This document shows positions 1 through 5,762 of a stretch of DNA of 9,499 nucleotides, one piece after another. The translations under genes and the position numbers were made by a program. Origin of the DNA: Candidatus Parcubacteria bacterium (GTDB lineage: Bacteria; Patescibacteriota; Minisyncoccia; JAHIHE01; JAGLIN01). The first letter of the stretch is position 1. Every line of letters begins with the position of its first letter. Below the pieces are notes generated by a model that saw only the letters and a list, made by a program, of their open reading frames with translations, made no database searches and was not told the origin of the DNA. The stretch is taken from the NCBI GenBank assembly GCA_023142975.1, contig JAGLIN010000107.1, forward strand, positions 1-9,499, read 5' to 3'.

Positions 1-2
1 AG

Positions 3-1844
3 TTTAAAAAGCTTAAAAATGATGAAGAAAAATACAAGCTTAAATTTGGCGGAGATGGAGAATCAAGAAAAGCGATTGAAGAAAGGGTGAGAAAATTTAT
101 AAAGGAAGTCGCGAAAAAATATGCCGGAAGAAATGTATTGGTTGTCGGTCATGGCGGAATTAACGCTATGTTTCATAGGATAATAAAAAACACTTCCATA
201 GAAGAGACGTATAAATATGAATTTACGCTTGATAACGCGAAGTGTAATATATTTTATATAGACGAAAACAGAAAAGAATTTAATTTACATAAGCCGAACA
301 TAGATAAAATAAAAGTTAATTGTTCAAAGTGCGAGAGTGAGGCGAAAATTGTCGGCGATGTTTTTGATTGTTGGTTTGAATCAGGATCAATGCCTTACGC
401 GCAGTGGCATTATCCATTTGAAAATCAGGACAAATTTGAAAAAGGTTTTCCCGCGGAATTTATTGCGGAAGGGTTGGACCAAACACGCGGGTGGTTTTAT
501 ACTCTAATGGTTTTATCAACCGCTTTATTTGACAAGCCAGCTTTCAAAAATGTGATTGTTAATGGCATCGTTATGGCAGAAAATGGACAGAAAATGAGCA
601 AGCGATTAAAAAATTATCCCGAACCGAATTTGCTGATTGAAAAATACGGCGCGGACGCTTTGCGATATTATTTATTAACTTCGCCAGTGATGAAAGCAGA
701 AAATCTTCGTTTTTCTGAAAAGGGAGTTGAGGAAGTTTTAAAGAAGTTTGTTTTGACCCTGTGGAATGTTTATTCGTTTTTGGTAATGAATGGCGACGAA
801 ATCCCCCCTGCCCCCTTTGCGAAAGGGGGAGATAACAATGCAATTCCCTTTATGAAAAAGAGAGATAAAAATACTCCCCCTTTGAGAAAGGGGGCTGGGG
901 GGATTTTTAAAATTTCTTCCAATCTTTTAGATAAATGGATTTTGTCGGAGTTTAATATTTTGGTTGGGGAAGCAAACAAGCAGATGGAAAATTATGATTT
1001 GGCAAGAGCGGCAAGACCGATGAGGGAATTTGTCGACAAGCTTTCAAATTGGTATGTGAGGAGAAGCAGAAAGAGATTTACTAACGTAGGAACGAGGCAC
1101 TGCCTCGTTCCTACGGAGGACAGGGATTTTGCATTTCAGACATTACGTTATATTTTAACAGAGTATTCAAAATTACTGGCACCGTTTATGCCGTTTATAG
1201 CGGAAGAGATTTATCAAAATTTGACTGGCAAAGAATCTGTTCATCTGGAAAATTTTCCGGTTGCTGATAAGAAAATGATTAATGAGAAGGTTAGTGATGA
1301 AATGAATTTTGTAAGGAACGTAGTTACGATGGGATTGGCGATTAGGGCGAAGAATAGCTTGAAGGTAAGGCAGCCGCTGAGCAAGTTAGAAGTTCATAAA
1401 GTTATAAAGTTAAAAGTTGTTGATGACGAATTAATAGATTTAATAAAAGATGAATTGAATGTGAAGAAGGTTGAATTTGTGGAGGAAATTGTTGAGAAAG
1501 ATAATTGGATTTATGAGGATGATGGTAAAATTAAAATTGCTTTAAATGTTGAAATAACTGAAGAGTTAAAATTAGAAGGACAAGCGAGAGAAATTGTGCG
1601 GCACATTCAAGTGATGAGAAAAGAGGCAAAATATAATCGGGATGATGTGATAATGATCAAGTATAATTTTACTAAAAATGGCGAAGATATAAAAAAAGTT
1701 TTTGAGGAGTGGGGGGATTATATTAGAAAAGAATGCTTAGCGGAGAGTATTAAGTTTGTAGATAAATTGGTTGAGGGAGATTTTGATTTAGTTAAGGAGC
1801 TGAAAGTCGGAGATTGGAAATTAGAAATCGGGATAAAAAAATAA
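3..1844 (+). CDS. ileS: Isoleucyl-tRNA synthetase, IleS2-like, 3' part, with inserted histidine-phosphatase-like domain
   Basis: Charges tRNA-Ile with isoleucine in the cytoplasm. The frame is open to the left edge, so the N-terminus (HIGH motif and most of the editing domain) lies outside; 613 residues are visible. The first ~87 residues (3-262) are not normal synthetase sequence. GGDGES, an ERVRKFI helix and LVVGHGG (His codon 150-152) match the C-terminal half of a histidine phosphatase. Synthetase sequence resumes with CSKC, then FDCWFESGSMPYAQWHYP (363-416), GLDQTRGWFY and KMSKR (591-605). KMSKRLKNYP instead of KMSKS-LGN is typical of the eukaryote-like IleS2 class. The anticodon-binding domain (LDKWILSE, NWYVRRSRKRF) and the C-terminal region (KVRQPLSKLEV, GQAREIVRHIQVMRKEA) are complete. 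Palindromic repeats at 799-906 and 1085-1115 add peptide segments absent from the family core. Identity is certain; the function of the inserted domain is unknown. Confidence 0.96.
   Translation, partial: FKKLKNDEEKYKLKFGGDGESRKAIEERVRKFIKEVAKKYAGRNVLVVGHGGINAMFHRIIKNTSIEETYKYEFTLDNAKCNIFYIDENRKEFNLHKPNIDKIKVNCSKCESEAKIVGDVFDCWFESGSMPYAQWHYPFENQDKFEKGFPAEFIAEGLDQTRGWFYTLMVLSTALFDKPAFKNVIVNGIVMAENGQKMSKRLKNYPEPNLLIEKYGADALRYYLLTSPVMKAENLRFSEKGVEEVLKKFVLTLWNVYSFLVMNGDEIPPAPFAKGGDNNAIPFMKKRDKNTPPLRKGAGGIFKISSNLLDKWILSEFNILVGEANKQMENYDLARAARPMREFVDKLSNWYVRRSRKRFTNVGTRHCLVPTEDRDFAFQTLRYILTEYSKLLAPFMPFIAEEIYQNLTGKESVHLENFPVADKKMINEKVSDEMNFVRNVVTMGLAIRAKNSLKVRQPLSKLEVHKVIKLKVVDDELIDLIKDELNVKKVEFVEEIVEKDNWIYEDDGKIKIALNVEITEELKLEGQAREIVRHIQVMRKEAKYNRDDVIMIKYNFTKNGEDIKKVFEEWGDYIRKECLAESIKFVDKLVEGDFDLVKELKVGDWKLEIGIKK
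799..906. repeat. Inverted pair of palindromic repeats inside ileS
   Basis: Two copies of a C-rich/G-rich module face each other. The left begins AAATCCCCCC and the right ends GGGGGGATTT. Each has its own hairpin: CCCCCTTT-gcg-AAAGGGGG (811-829) and CCCCCTTT-gag-AAAGGGGG (876-894). The outer arms (799-835 with 870-906) are also nearly complementary, so the unit could fold as two hairpins or one long one. It is read through in frame, giving PPAPFAKGG and TPPLRKGAGGI-like peptides, about 36 residues between VMNGDE and the LLDKWIL helix of the anticodon-binding domain. The family lacks this stretch. Confidence 0.9.
1085..1115. repeat. 31-bp perfect palindrome inside ileS
   Basis: The arms are CGTAGGAACGAGGCA and its exact complement, around one central base. 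Read in frame as roughly VGTRHCLVPT, it sits directly after the conserved NWYVRRSRKRF motif, in a loop of variable length. It belongs to the same GTAG...CTAC family as the two palindromes in recO; compared with 3027-3055 it differs by GA versus AG near each end, with the matching change in the opposite arm. Confidence 0.92.
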
Positions 1845-1851
1845 AAAATTC

Positions 1852-1966
1852 GTTGGCTCCATACTCCTTATATGGAGCCCATTGTGAATTCAAAATAATA
1901 TTTTATTTACTTCGGATATTTGTTTTTGAAATCACAAAAGACTCCAGTCGAGAGACTGGAGCCAAC
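1852..1966. repeat. Oppositely oriented hairpin repeat pair downstream of ileS
   Basis: The outer ends GTTGGCTCCA and TGGAGCCAAC are exact complements. Copy A folds as GGCTCCATA/TATGGAGCC (1855-1879). Copy B folds as GACTCCAGTC/GACTGGAGCC (1940-1963, one G-T pair). ATA/TAT in one copy is replaced by GTC/GAC in the other, so pairing is kept although sequence changes. Weaker complementarity continues inward (TTGTGAATTCAAAA against TTTTTGAAATCACAA). It lies 7 nt after the ileS stop and may also act as a 3' stabiliser, but no strong T-run follows. The rest of the gap to 2021 shows nothing I can name. Confidence 0.85.
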
Positions 1967-2020
1967 AAAAGTGAGGGTGAATGATAGGGAAATAAGGATT
2001 GGGATTTGGAAGGTTTAATT

Positions 2021-2062
2021 AATAAAAAAGAAAGGGTTTTGTATTTAAAACTATACTCAACC
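2021..2062 (-). terminator. Probable intrinsic terminator of the 2067-2570 gene
   Basis: On the minus strand, just past the TGA stop, GGTT-ga-GTAT pairs with ATAC-aa-AACC (2035-2062). The downstream run CTTTCTTTTTTATT (A-rich at 2021-2033 on the plus strand) follows. The stem is short and interrupted by a 2x2 mismatch, so strength is uncertain. Confidence 0.5.
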
Positions 2063-2066
2063 ACTT

Positions 2067-2570
2067 TCATTGATTGCAAATTTTTCTTATCCTCTTAATT
2101 CTTTCAAGAGTATCAGAAATATTTTTCGCAAAATTTTCTAATGCTTTAACCTCTTCGGGTTTTAATTCAAAGTCTTTAGATAATTTGCTTGGAGCATCTT
2201 TGTGTTCCCTGAGTTCCTTGTTTTTTTGAAGGTATTCTTTGGGAATTTCTTCAAAAATTTCAGGAAGCTTTTCAAGATTCAAGAAGCATTCAAAATCTGC
2301 ACAAGTATTAGCATACATTCTTCTATTTTCTTCTGTAGAAGGATGCTGGAATTTTTCTAACAGATCTACAATATTCTTGTAATTTTCAAGTTCACTGAGT
2401 CTCACAGCAAGGTCTTCTGGAATCTCTTTTTTTGTAAGTCTTAGGTTTCTCAATTCAATAAGTTCTAACATTGTTGAGAATTCTAAAAAGATTGAAATTC
2501 TTTTGAGACCAACGACAAGTTCTGCCAGCTCCACAAATTTATTACTGAATTCTTCAGTAAATTGTTTCAT
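2067..2570 (-). CDS. Hypothetical protein, 167 aa, helix-rich
   Basis: I do not recognise this family. The start is well fixed: AAGGAGGT (2579-2586) lies 8 nt before the ATG, and a good promoter lies upstream (2607-2635). The protein is soluble, with no signal peptide or membrane segment. It is rich in Glu, Lys and Leu, with long predicted helices (TEEFSNKFVELAELVVGL near the N-terminus; PEEVKALENFAKNISDTLER near the C-terminus). Two cysteines lie close together in NTCADFECFL, but no complete metal site is evident. It is convergent to ileS and divergent from recO. A terminator-like hairpin follows the stop. Good signals and a full-length frame support a real gene; a compact helical-bundle protein is a guess. 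Confidence 0.8.
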   Translation of the reverse strand: MKQFTEEFSNKFVELAELVVGLKRISIFLEFSTMLELIELRNLRLTKKEIPEDLAVRLSELENYKNIVDLLEKFQHPSTEENRRMYANTCADFECFLNLEKLPEIFEEIPKEYLQKNKELREHKDAPSKLSKDFELKPEEVKALENFAKNISDTLERIKRIRKICNQ

Positions 2571-2606
2571 TTTAATATACCTCCTTCAATAATCTTTCGA
2601 CTACTA

Positions 2607-2635
2607 AATTTATCACATCTAATAAAATCTGTCAA
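2607..2635 (-). promoter_or_regulatory. Sigma70-type promoter for the 2067-2570 gene
   Basis: On the minus strand: perfect -35 TTGACA (2630-2635), a 17-nt spacer, and -10 TAAATT (2607-2612). The -35 lies 8 bp before the recO ATG, so this promoter occupies nearly all of the space upstream of recO. A weak plus-strand promoter for recO could be TTCGAC (2596-2601) with TAATAA (2620-2625) and an 18-nt spacer, giving a very short leader. Confidence 0.65.
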
Positions 2636-2642
2636 GACCCAA

Positions 2643-3464
2643 ATGTCCACCTATAAAACACAAGGGATAATTATCAAAAGGAATAATTTTTTGGAGGCCA
2701 GTTTGATTTTGGATATTTGGACGAAGGATTATGGAAAGGTTGAAGCTGTTGCAAGGAGCGCGAGGAAAGTAAAAGGAAAGCTCAAGGGGCATCTTGAGCT
2801 TTTTTTGGATACGGAATTGATTCTGGCGCGTGGGAAAAATATAGACACAATTACAAGTAGTCTGACGGTAGAAAGTTTTTCTGATTTAAGAAATAATTTA
2901 GAATTTTCTTTTGGAGCTTACTATATCTTAGAGCTTGTTGATAAGATGACAATTGAAGGGCATCAGGATGAAAGGATTTTTTATTTATTAAAGGAAGTAT
3001 TGTTATTTTTGGATGATATTGCGATGGTAGAGACGAGGCAATGCCTCGTCTCTACGACAGCTATTTTGTTTTTCCAAACAAACCTTTTAAATCTTACCGG
3101 TTTTTCGCCGGAACTGAGTAAATGTGTTTTGTGCGGGAAACCAATAAAAGCCGGGAAAAATTATTTTAGTTTTTCTATGGGCGGAGTTGTGGGGAGTGAA
3201 TGTGGTTTGGTAGAGACGCGATTAATCGCGTCTCTACAGAGCCAACAAATTAGCGACAACACAATCAAACTTCTCCGTCTTTTTCAATTCAAGGGCGGGA
3301 ATATAAAAGAATATAATTCGCATTTAAATAAATGTTTTGAAATTATAAAGAAATTAAAAGTTGACGAGAAGTTGGTTTTAGATAGTGTATTTTTAATGAA
3401 TAAATTTATTGAGTTTAATGTAGAGAGGAAAATTAGAGGGGTTGATTTTTTGAGGGGGGTGTAG
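2643..3464 (+). CDS. recO: DNA repair protein RecO
   Basis: RecO anneals single strands and, with RecR, loads RecA on SSB-coated DNA. The N-terminal OB fold begins STYKTQGIIIKRNNFLEASL and continues through LILDIWTKDYGKVEAVARSARK and GHLELF. The helical domain carries the zinc site CVLC (residues 161-164). The start at 2643 is chosen because family homology begins here; a longer frame from 2562 adds 27 unrelated residues overlapping the divergent gene's promoter. There is no SD. At 273 aa it is longer than the usual ~240-250, and two palindromic repeats account for ~20 residues (VETRQCLVST, 129-138; VETRLIASL, 190-198). In the second zinc pair only C187 is seen (GSEC), with Gly184 where the family usually has Cys. 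A gene at 3495 follows on the same strand. recR is also in this window. Confidence 0.93.
   Translation: MSTYKTQGIIIKRNNFLEASLILDIWTKDYGKVEAVARSARKVKGKLKGHLELFLDTELILARGKNIDTITSSLTVESFSDLRNNLEFSFGAYYILELVDKMTIEGHQDERIFYLLKEVLLFLDDIAMVETRQCLVSTTAILFFQTNLLNLTGFSPELSKCVLCGKPIKAGKNYFSFSMGGVVGSECGLVETRLIASLQSQQISDNTIKLLRLFQFKGGNIKEYNSHLNKCFEIIKKLKVDEKLVLDSVFLMNKFIEFNVERKIRGVDFLRGV
3027..3055. repeat. 29-bp perfect palindrome inside recO (first)
   Basis: The arms are GTAGAGACGAGGCA and its exact complement around one central A. Read in frame as VETRQCLVST, between the helices FLDDIAM and ILFFQTNLLN. It uses the same reading phase (GTA first) as the copies at 1085 and 3210; the phase beginning TAG would stop translation. 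Confidence 0.93.
3210..3237. repeat. 28-bp perfect palindrome inside recO (second)
   Basis: The arms are GTAGAGACGCGATT and AATCGCGTCTCTAC with no spacer. Read in frame as VETRLIASL, directly after the zinc-site segment ending SECG and before the ISDNTIKLLR helix. The outer nine bases are identical to the first recO palindrome, while the core differs and is still self-complementary. I recall very similar GTAGAGACG...CGTCTCTAC palindromes in cyanobacterial genomes; this is from memory and unverified. Confidence 0.93.
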
Positions 3465-3494
3465 TATGGTGGAGGTAGGAGGAGGTAGTAAATA

Positions 3495-3857
3495 ATGATG
3501 AGAGTACCTATTAAGGAGGAAGATTTTCCAAAGTTGTTTGTGAAAATTAAAGGAATTTGGTTTGAGGGTAGAGATATTTATGGATTTTTCCTTAAAGAAA
3601 AGGAATTTCAGGAAATAGCTGAGGATGAGTTTTTGAATGATGGGTATCTTGGTCCCTTAAATTTCAAAACAGATGTTATTCATCTAATGACTTCTGAAGA
3701 TTCTAGTAAACTTTCCAAAGAATATTTACAACAGATTGAGAGAGGAGAATTTATTGTTGGAAATGAACCAGATATAACTGGGAAAATAAAAAGGCACAAT
3801 TTGCCAGTAAGAAAAATAAAATTTTGGCACGGTCTTGGCTGGTCATTTAAAACATAG
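3495..3857 (+). CDS. Hypothetical protein, 120 aa
   Basis: I do not recognise this protein. The purine-rich leader contains GGAGG (3481-3485) 9 nt before the first of two adjacent ATGs, so 3495 is preferred over 3498. It is soluble and mixed alpha/beta, rich in aromatic and charged residues, with no signal peptide or membrane helix. Features are IKGIWFEGRDIYGFFLKEKE near the N-terminus and a basic, Trp-containing tail (RKIKFWHGLGWSFKT). It starts 30 nt after the recO stop and could be co-transcribed; a weak promoter TTGATT/TATGGT (3442-3470, 17-nt spacer) spans the recO stop. A terminator stem overlaps its TAG stop. Like the other two unknown genes here, it has a strong SD, unlike the core genes. 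Confidence 0.75.
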   Translation: MMRVPIKEEDFPKLFVKIKGIWFEGRDIYGFFLKEKEFQEIAEDEFLNDGYLGPLNFKTDVIHLMTSEDSSKLSKEYLQQIERGEFIVGNEPDITGKIKRHNLPVRKIKFWHGLGWSFKT

Positions 3858-3881
3858 TCAAACGGCTGTGTTATTTTTTTT
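3851..3881 (+). terminator. Intrinsic terminator overlapping the end of the 3495-3857 gene
   Basis: AACATAG (3851-3857, including the TAG stop) pairs with CTGTGTT (3866-3872), with one G-T pair and an 8-nt loop. An A and a run of eight T follow (3874-3881). The compact stem plus T-run is typical of intrinsic termination. Confidence 0.7.
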
Positions 3882-3944
3882 GGACAAAAGAGAGAATATT
3901 TTGTATGATAGAAATAGTTACTGCTATTTTAATTTCATCACATT

Positions 3945-4041
3945 TTGGAGTGTAGAACGAGCCACAGCGAAGTTCTACTTGAAAGCGGGAATAGGATGTT
4001 TTTTCAAGTCAAACTTCGCTGCGGCTCGTTTGACACTCCAA
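3945..4041. repeat. Nested inverted repeat: two facing palindromic modules
   Basis: The 39-nt arms (3945-3983 and 4003-4041) are complementary at 34 positions. Each arm also folds alone: GTAGAAC...GTTCTAC (3952-3978) on the left, GTCAAAC...GTTTGAC (4008-4034) on the right. Four of the five arm-to-arm differences are paired changes inside these local stems, so the local hairpin has been conserved. The cores share GAGCC[A/G]CAGCGAA. The element fills much of the 206-nt gap before the glycosyltransferase and ends 22 nt before its ATG. Confidence 0.92.
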
Positions 4042-4063
4042 GTGCATAATTTAACAATCCAAA

Positions 4064-5578
4064 ATGTCATTTGACTTTCCAACTTCAAAACCAAAAAACA
4101 GAAAAGACTATTATATTCAAAGGAGCATAGAAATGTTGCCGGGAATTATAACTTGGTCTTTTTTGATTGGCAGTTTTTATCTTGCCTTTAAACTGCCATT
4201 TGCAATCGCTATTTTTATTATTATCTTTGATCTATATTGGATGGTAAAAGTTTTTTATATTACCGTTTTTGTAATTTTTGGCTATCGGAGAATAAAGATC
4301 TGGGAGAAAATAGATTGGATTGGAAAATGTGAAAAGTTAGAAGACGCGCGCGATTTGTATCACTTAGTTATAATTCCAACCTATGAAGAAGGAATGGAAG
4401 TTTTAGAGCCGACGCTTGATTCAATTTTAAATTCTGATTATCCAAAAGATAGGATAATAATCGCTATGGCGTTTGAAGAAAGAGCGGGAGAAAAAGCCTT
4501 AGAGAGAGCTAAAATACTTGAAGAAAAATATAAGGACAAATTTTTTGGCTATTTGACAACTCTTCATCCCGACGGAATTGTTGGCGAAGCAAAAGCTAAA
4601 GGCGCGAATGCCAGCTGGGCGGCGGAAGAGGCGAGGATATTTTTAGATGAGAAAGGAATTAAATACGAAAATGTAGTTGTCTCTACTTTCGATAGCGATA
4701 CTTGCGCGCATCGCAAATATTTTTCTTGCCTCGCGTATCAGTTTATGAAAAATCCCAAAAGGCATCAATGCAGTTATCAGCCGCTTCCTTTGTATAATAA
4801 TAATATCTGGCAGACGAACAGTATTGTGAGAGTGATAATGACAAGCTCCTCTTTTTGGCAGATTATGCAGAGTGTTCGTTATAATAAAATGGTAACTTTT
4901 TCCAGCCATTCAATGAGCTTCAAAACTCTTGTTGATGTCAATTACTGGCCAAGAGATATGATTTCAGACGATTCTATCATTTTTTGGAAATGCTATGTTT
5001 TGCATCACGGCGATTATTGCGTAGAGCCGATTTTTCTTACCATCTCTCTTGACGCGGTTCTTGCTGACAATTTTTTTAAAACCATTATTAATCAATACAA
5101 ACAACAAAAGCGTTGGGCATGGGGGATTGAGAATGTGCCGATAATTTACAGAGCGTTTTTAAAAGACAAAAAAATACCGCTTAGAAAAAAAATAAGCAAG
5201 GCCTGGGAGGAATTAATTGGCAGAATTTCCTGGGGAGTTACGCCGATTATCATTGCTCTTTTTGGCTGGCTTCCGCTTTGGTTCGGCGGGGATATGTTTA
5301 ATCAAACAGTTTTAGCGCTCAATCTTCCGAAAGTGCTGGGATATTTGATGACTTTCGCAATGTTCGGGCTTATCGTGTCCATGTTTCTGTCTTTATTTTT
5401 ACTTCCGCCTCCTCCTCATAAAATTAGTTTTTTCCGAAAAATCATTATGGTTTTCCAATGGGCGTTAGCTCCAATGGTCGCTATCCCGCTCGGCGCGCTT
5501 CCCATGATTGACGCGCAGACGAGGATGATGTTTGGGAAGTATATGGAGTTTTGGGTAACGGAGAAGGTTAGGAAATAA
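4064..5578 (+). CDS. Membrane GT2-family glycosyltransferase (cellulose-synthase-like)
   Basis: Predicted inner-membrane enzyme transferring sugar from a nucleotide-sugar to a growing glycan or lipid acceptor; the substrate cannot be read from sequence. 504 aa. N-terminal hydrophobic segments (about 27-73) are followed by a cytoplasmic GT-A domain: IIPTYEEG (103-110), the metal-binding D-S-D (D210, D212, in STFDSD), acidic SDDS (301-304) and QQKRW (347-351), the Q-x-x-R-W type motif of processive GT2 enzymes. Three more hydrophobic segments follow (about 391-408, 425-447, 460-478). The ATG at 4064 has no SD; family-like sequence begins soon after and no upstream in-frame start is better. It may act on a lipid-linked sugar made by the WecA-type enzyme encoded at 6117, which is inference from proximity. 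Confidence 0.9.
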   Translation: MSFDFPTSKPKNRKDYYIQRSIEMLPGIITWSFLIGSFYLAFKLPFAIAIFIIIFDLYWMVKVFYITVFVIFGYRRIKIWEKIDWIGKCEKLEDARDLYHLVIIPTYEEGMEVLEPTLDSILNSDYPKDRIIIAMAFEERAGEKALERAKILEEKYKDKFFGYLTTLHPDGIVGEAKAKGANASWAAEEARIFLDEKGIKYENVVVSTFDSDTCAHRKYFSCLAYQFMKNPKRHQCSYQPLPLYNNNIWQTNSIVRVIMTSSSFWQIMQSVRYNKMVTFSSHSMSFKTLVDVNYWPRDMISDDSIIFWKCYVLHHGDYCVEPIFLTISLDAVLADNFFKTIINQYKQQKRWAWGIENVPIIYRAFLKDKKIPLRKKISKAWEELIGRISWGVTPIIIALFGWLPLWFGGDMFNQTVLALNLPKVLGYLMTFAMFGLIVSMFLSLFLLPPPPHKISFFRKIIMVFQWALAPMVAIPLGALPMIDAQTRMMFGKYMEFWVTEKVRK

Positions 5579-5579
5579 A

Positions 5580-5627
5580 TTGTTATATTGTTAAATTGTT
5601 ATATTGTTACATTGCTAAATTGTTTGC
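5580..5627 (+). repeat. Degenerate 8-bp tandem repeat after the GT2 gene
   Basis: Six octamers on a TTGTTAYA pattern: TTGTTATA, TTGTTAAA, TTGTTATA, TTGTTACA, TTGCTAAA and a decayed TTGTTTGC. The array starts one base after the GT2 stop codon and is noncoding. Confidence 0.85.
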
Positions 5628-5648
5628 ATTATGAATCAGGAGTCAAAA

Positions 5649-5680
5649 TGTCATTCCCGCGGAGGCGGGAATCCAGAAAG
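5649..5680. repeat. Solo TGTCAT-hairpin-ATCCAG repeat
   Basis: TGTCAT (5649-5654), then the hairpin TCCCGC-ggag-GCGGGA (5655-5670), then ATCCAG (5671-5676) and AAAG. The same order of parts occurs twice, in opposite orientations, in the element at 8076-8237. The sequence from 5681 to 5731 is AT-rich and shows nothing I can name. Confidence 0.85.
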
Positions 5681-5731
5681 TTTCGTATGAGTGGAATTTT
5701 CAATCAATTTTCAATATTTAGATTTTCAAAT

Positions 5732-5762
5732 AAAAAAATAGTTCAAGTCTAAGACATTGAAC
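5732..5762 (-). terminator. Intrinsic terminator of the 5749-6066 gene
   Basis: On the minus strand GTTCAA-t-GTC pairs with GAC-TTGAAC (5741-5762): nine pairs with a single bulge and a 3-nt loop. TA and seven T follow (plus-strand A-run 5732-5738). The TAG stop lies in the loop, so the terminator overlaps the end of the gene. Confidence 0.7.

Noticed and set aside
571..979. Minus-strand frames within ileS
   Set aside because: They lie opposite a certain coding region and are kept open partly by the C/G-rich repeat; no start signals.
2562..2642. Upstream extension of recO
   Set aside because: RecO family sequence starts at the ATG at 2643; the extra 27 residues come from the divergent gene's SD and promoter region.
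3835..4074. 79-codon plus-strand frame overlapping the end of the 3495 gene
   Set aside because: It runs through a terminator and the nested inverted repeat, has no SD, and its peptide is mostly translated repeat.
4643..4909. Minus-strand frame within the GT2 gene
   Set aside because: Shadow of a well-supported gene, no SD, no recognisable sequence.
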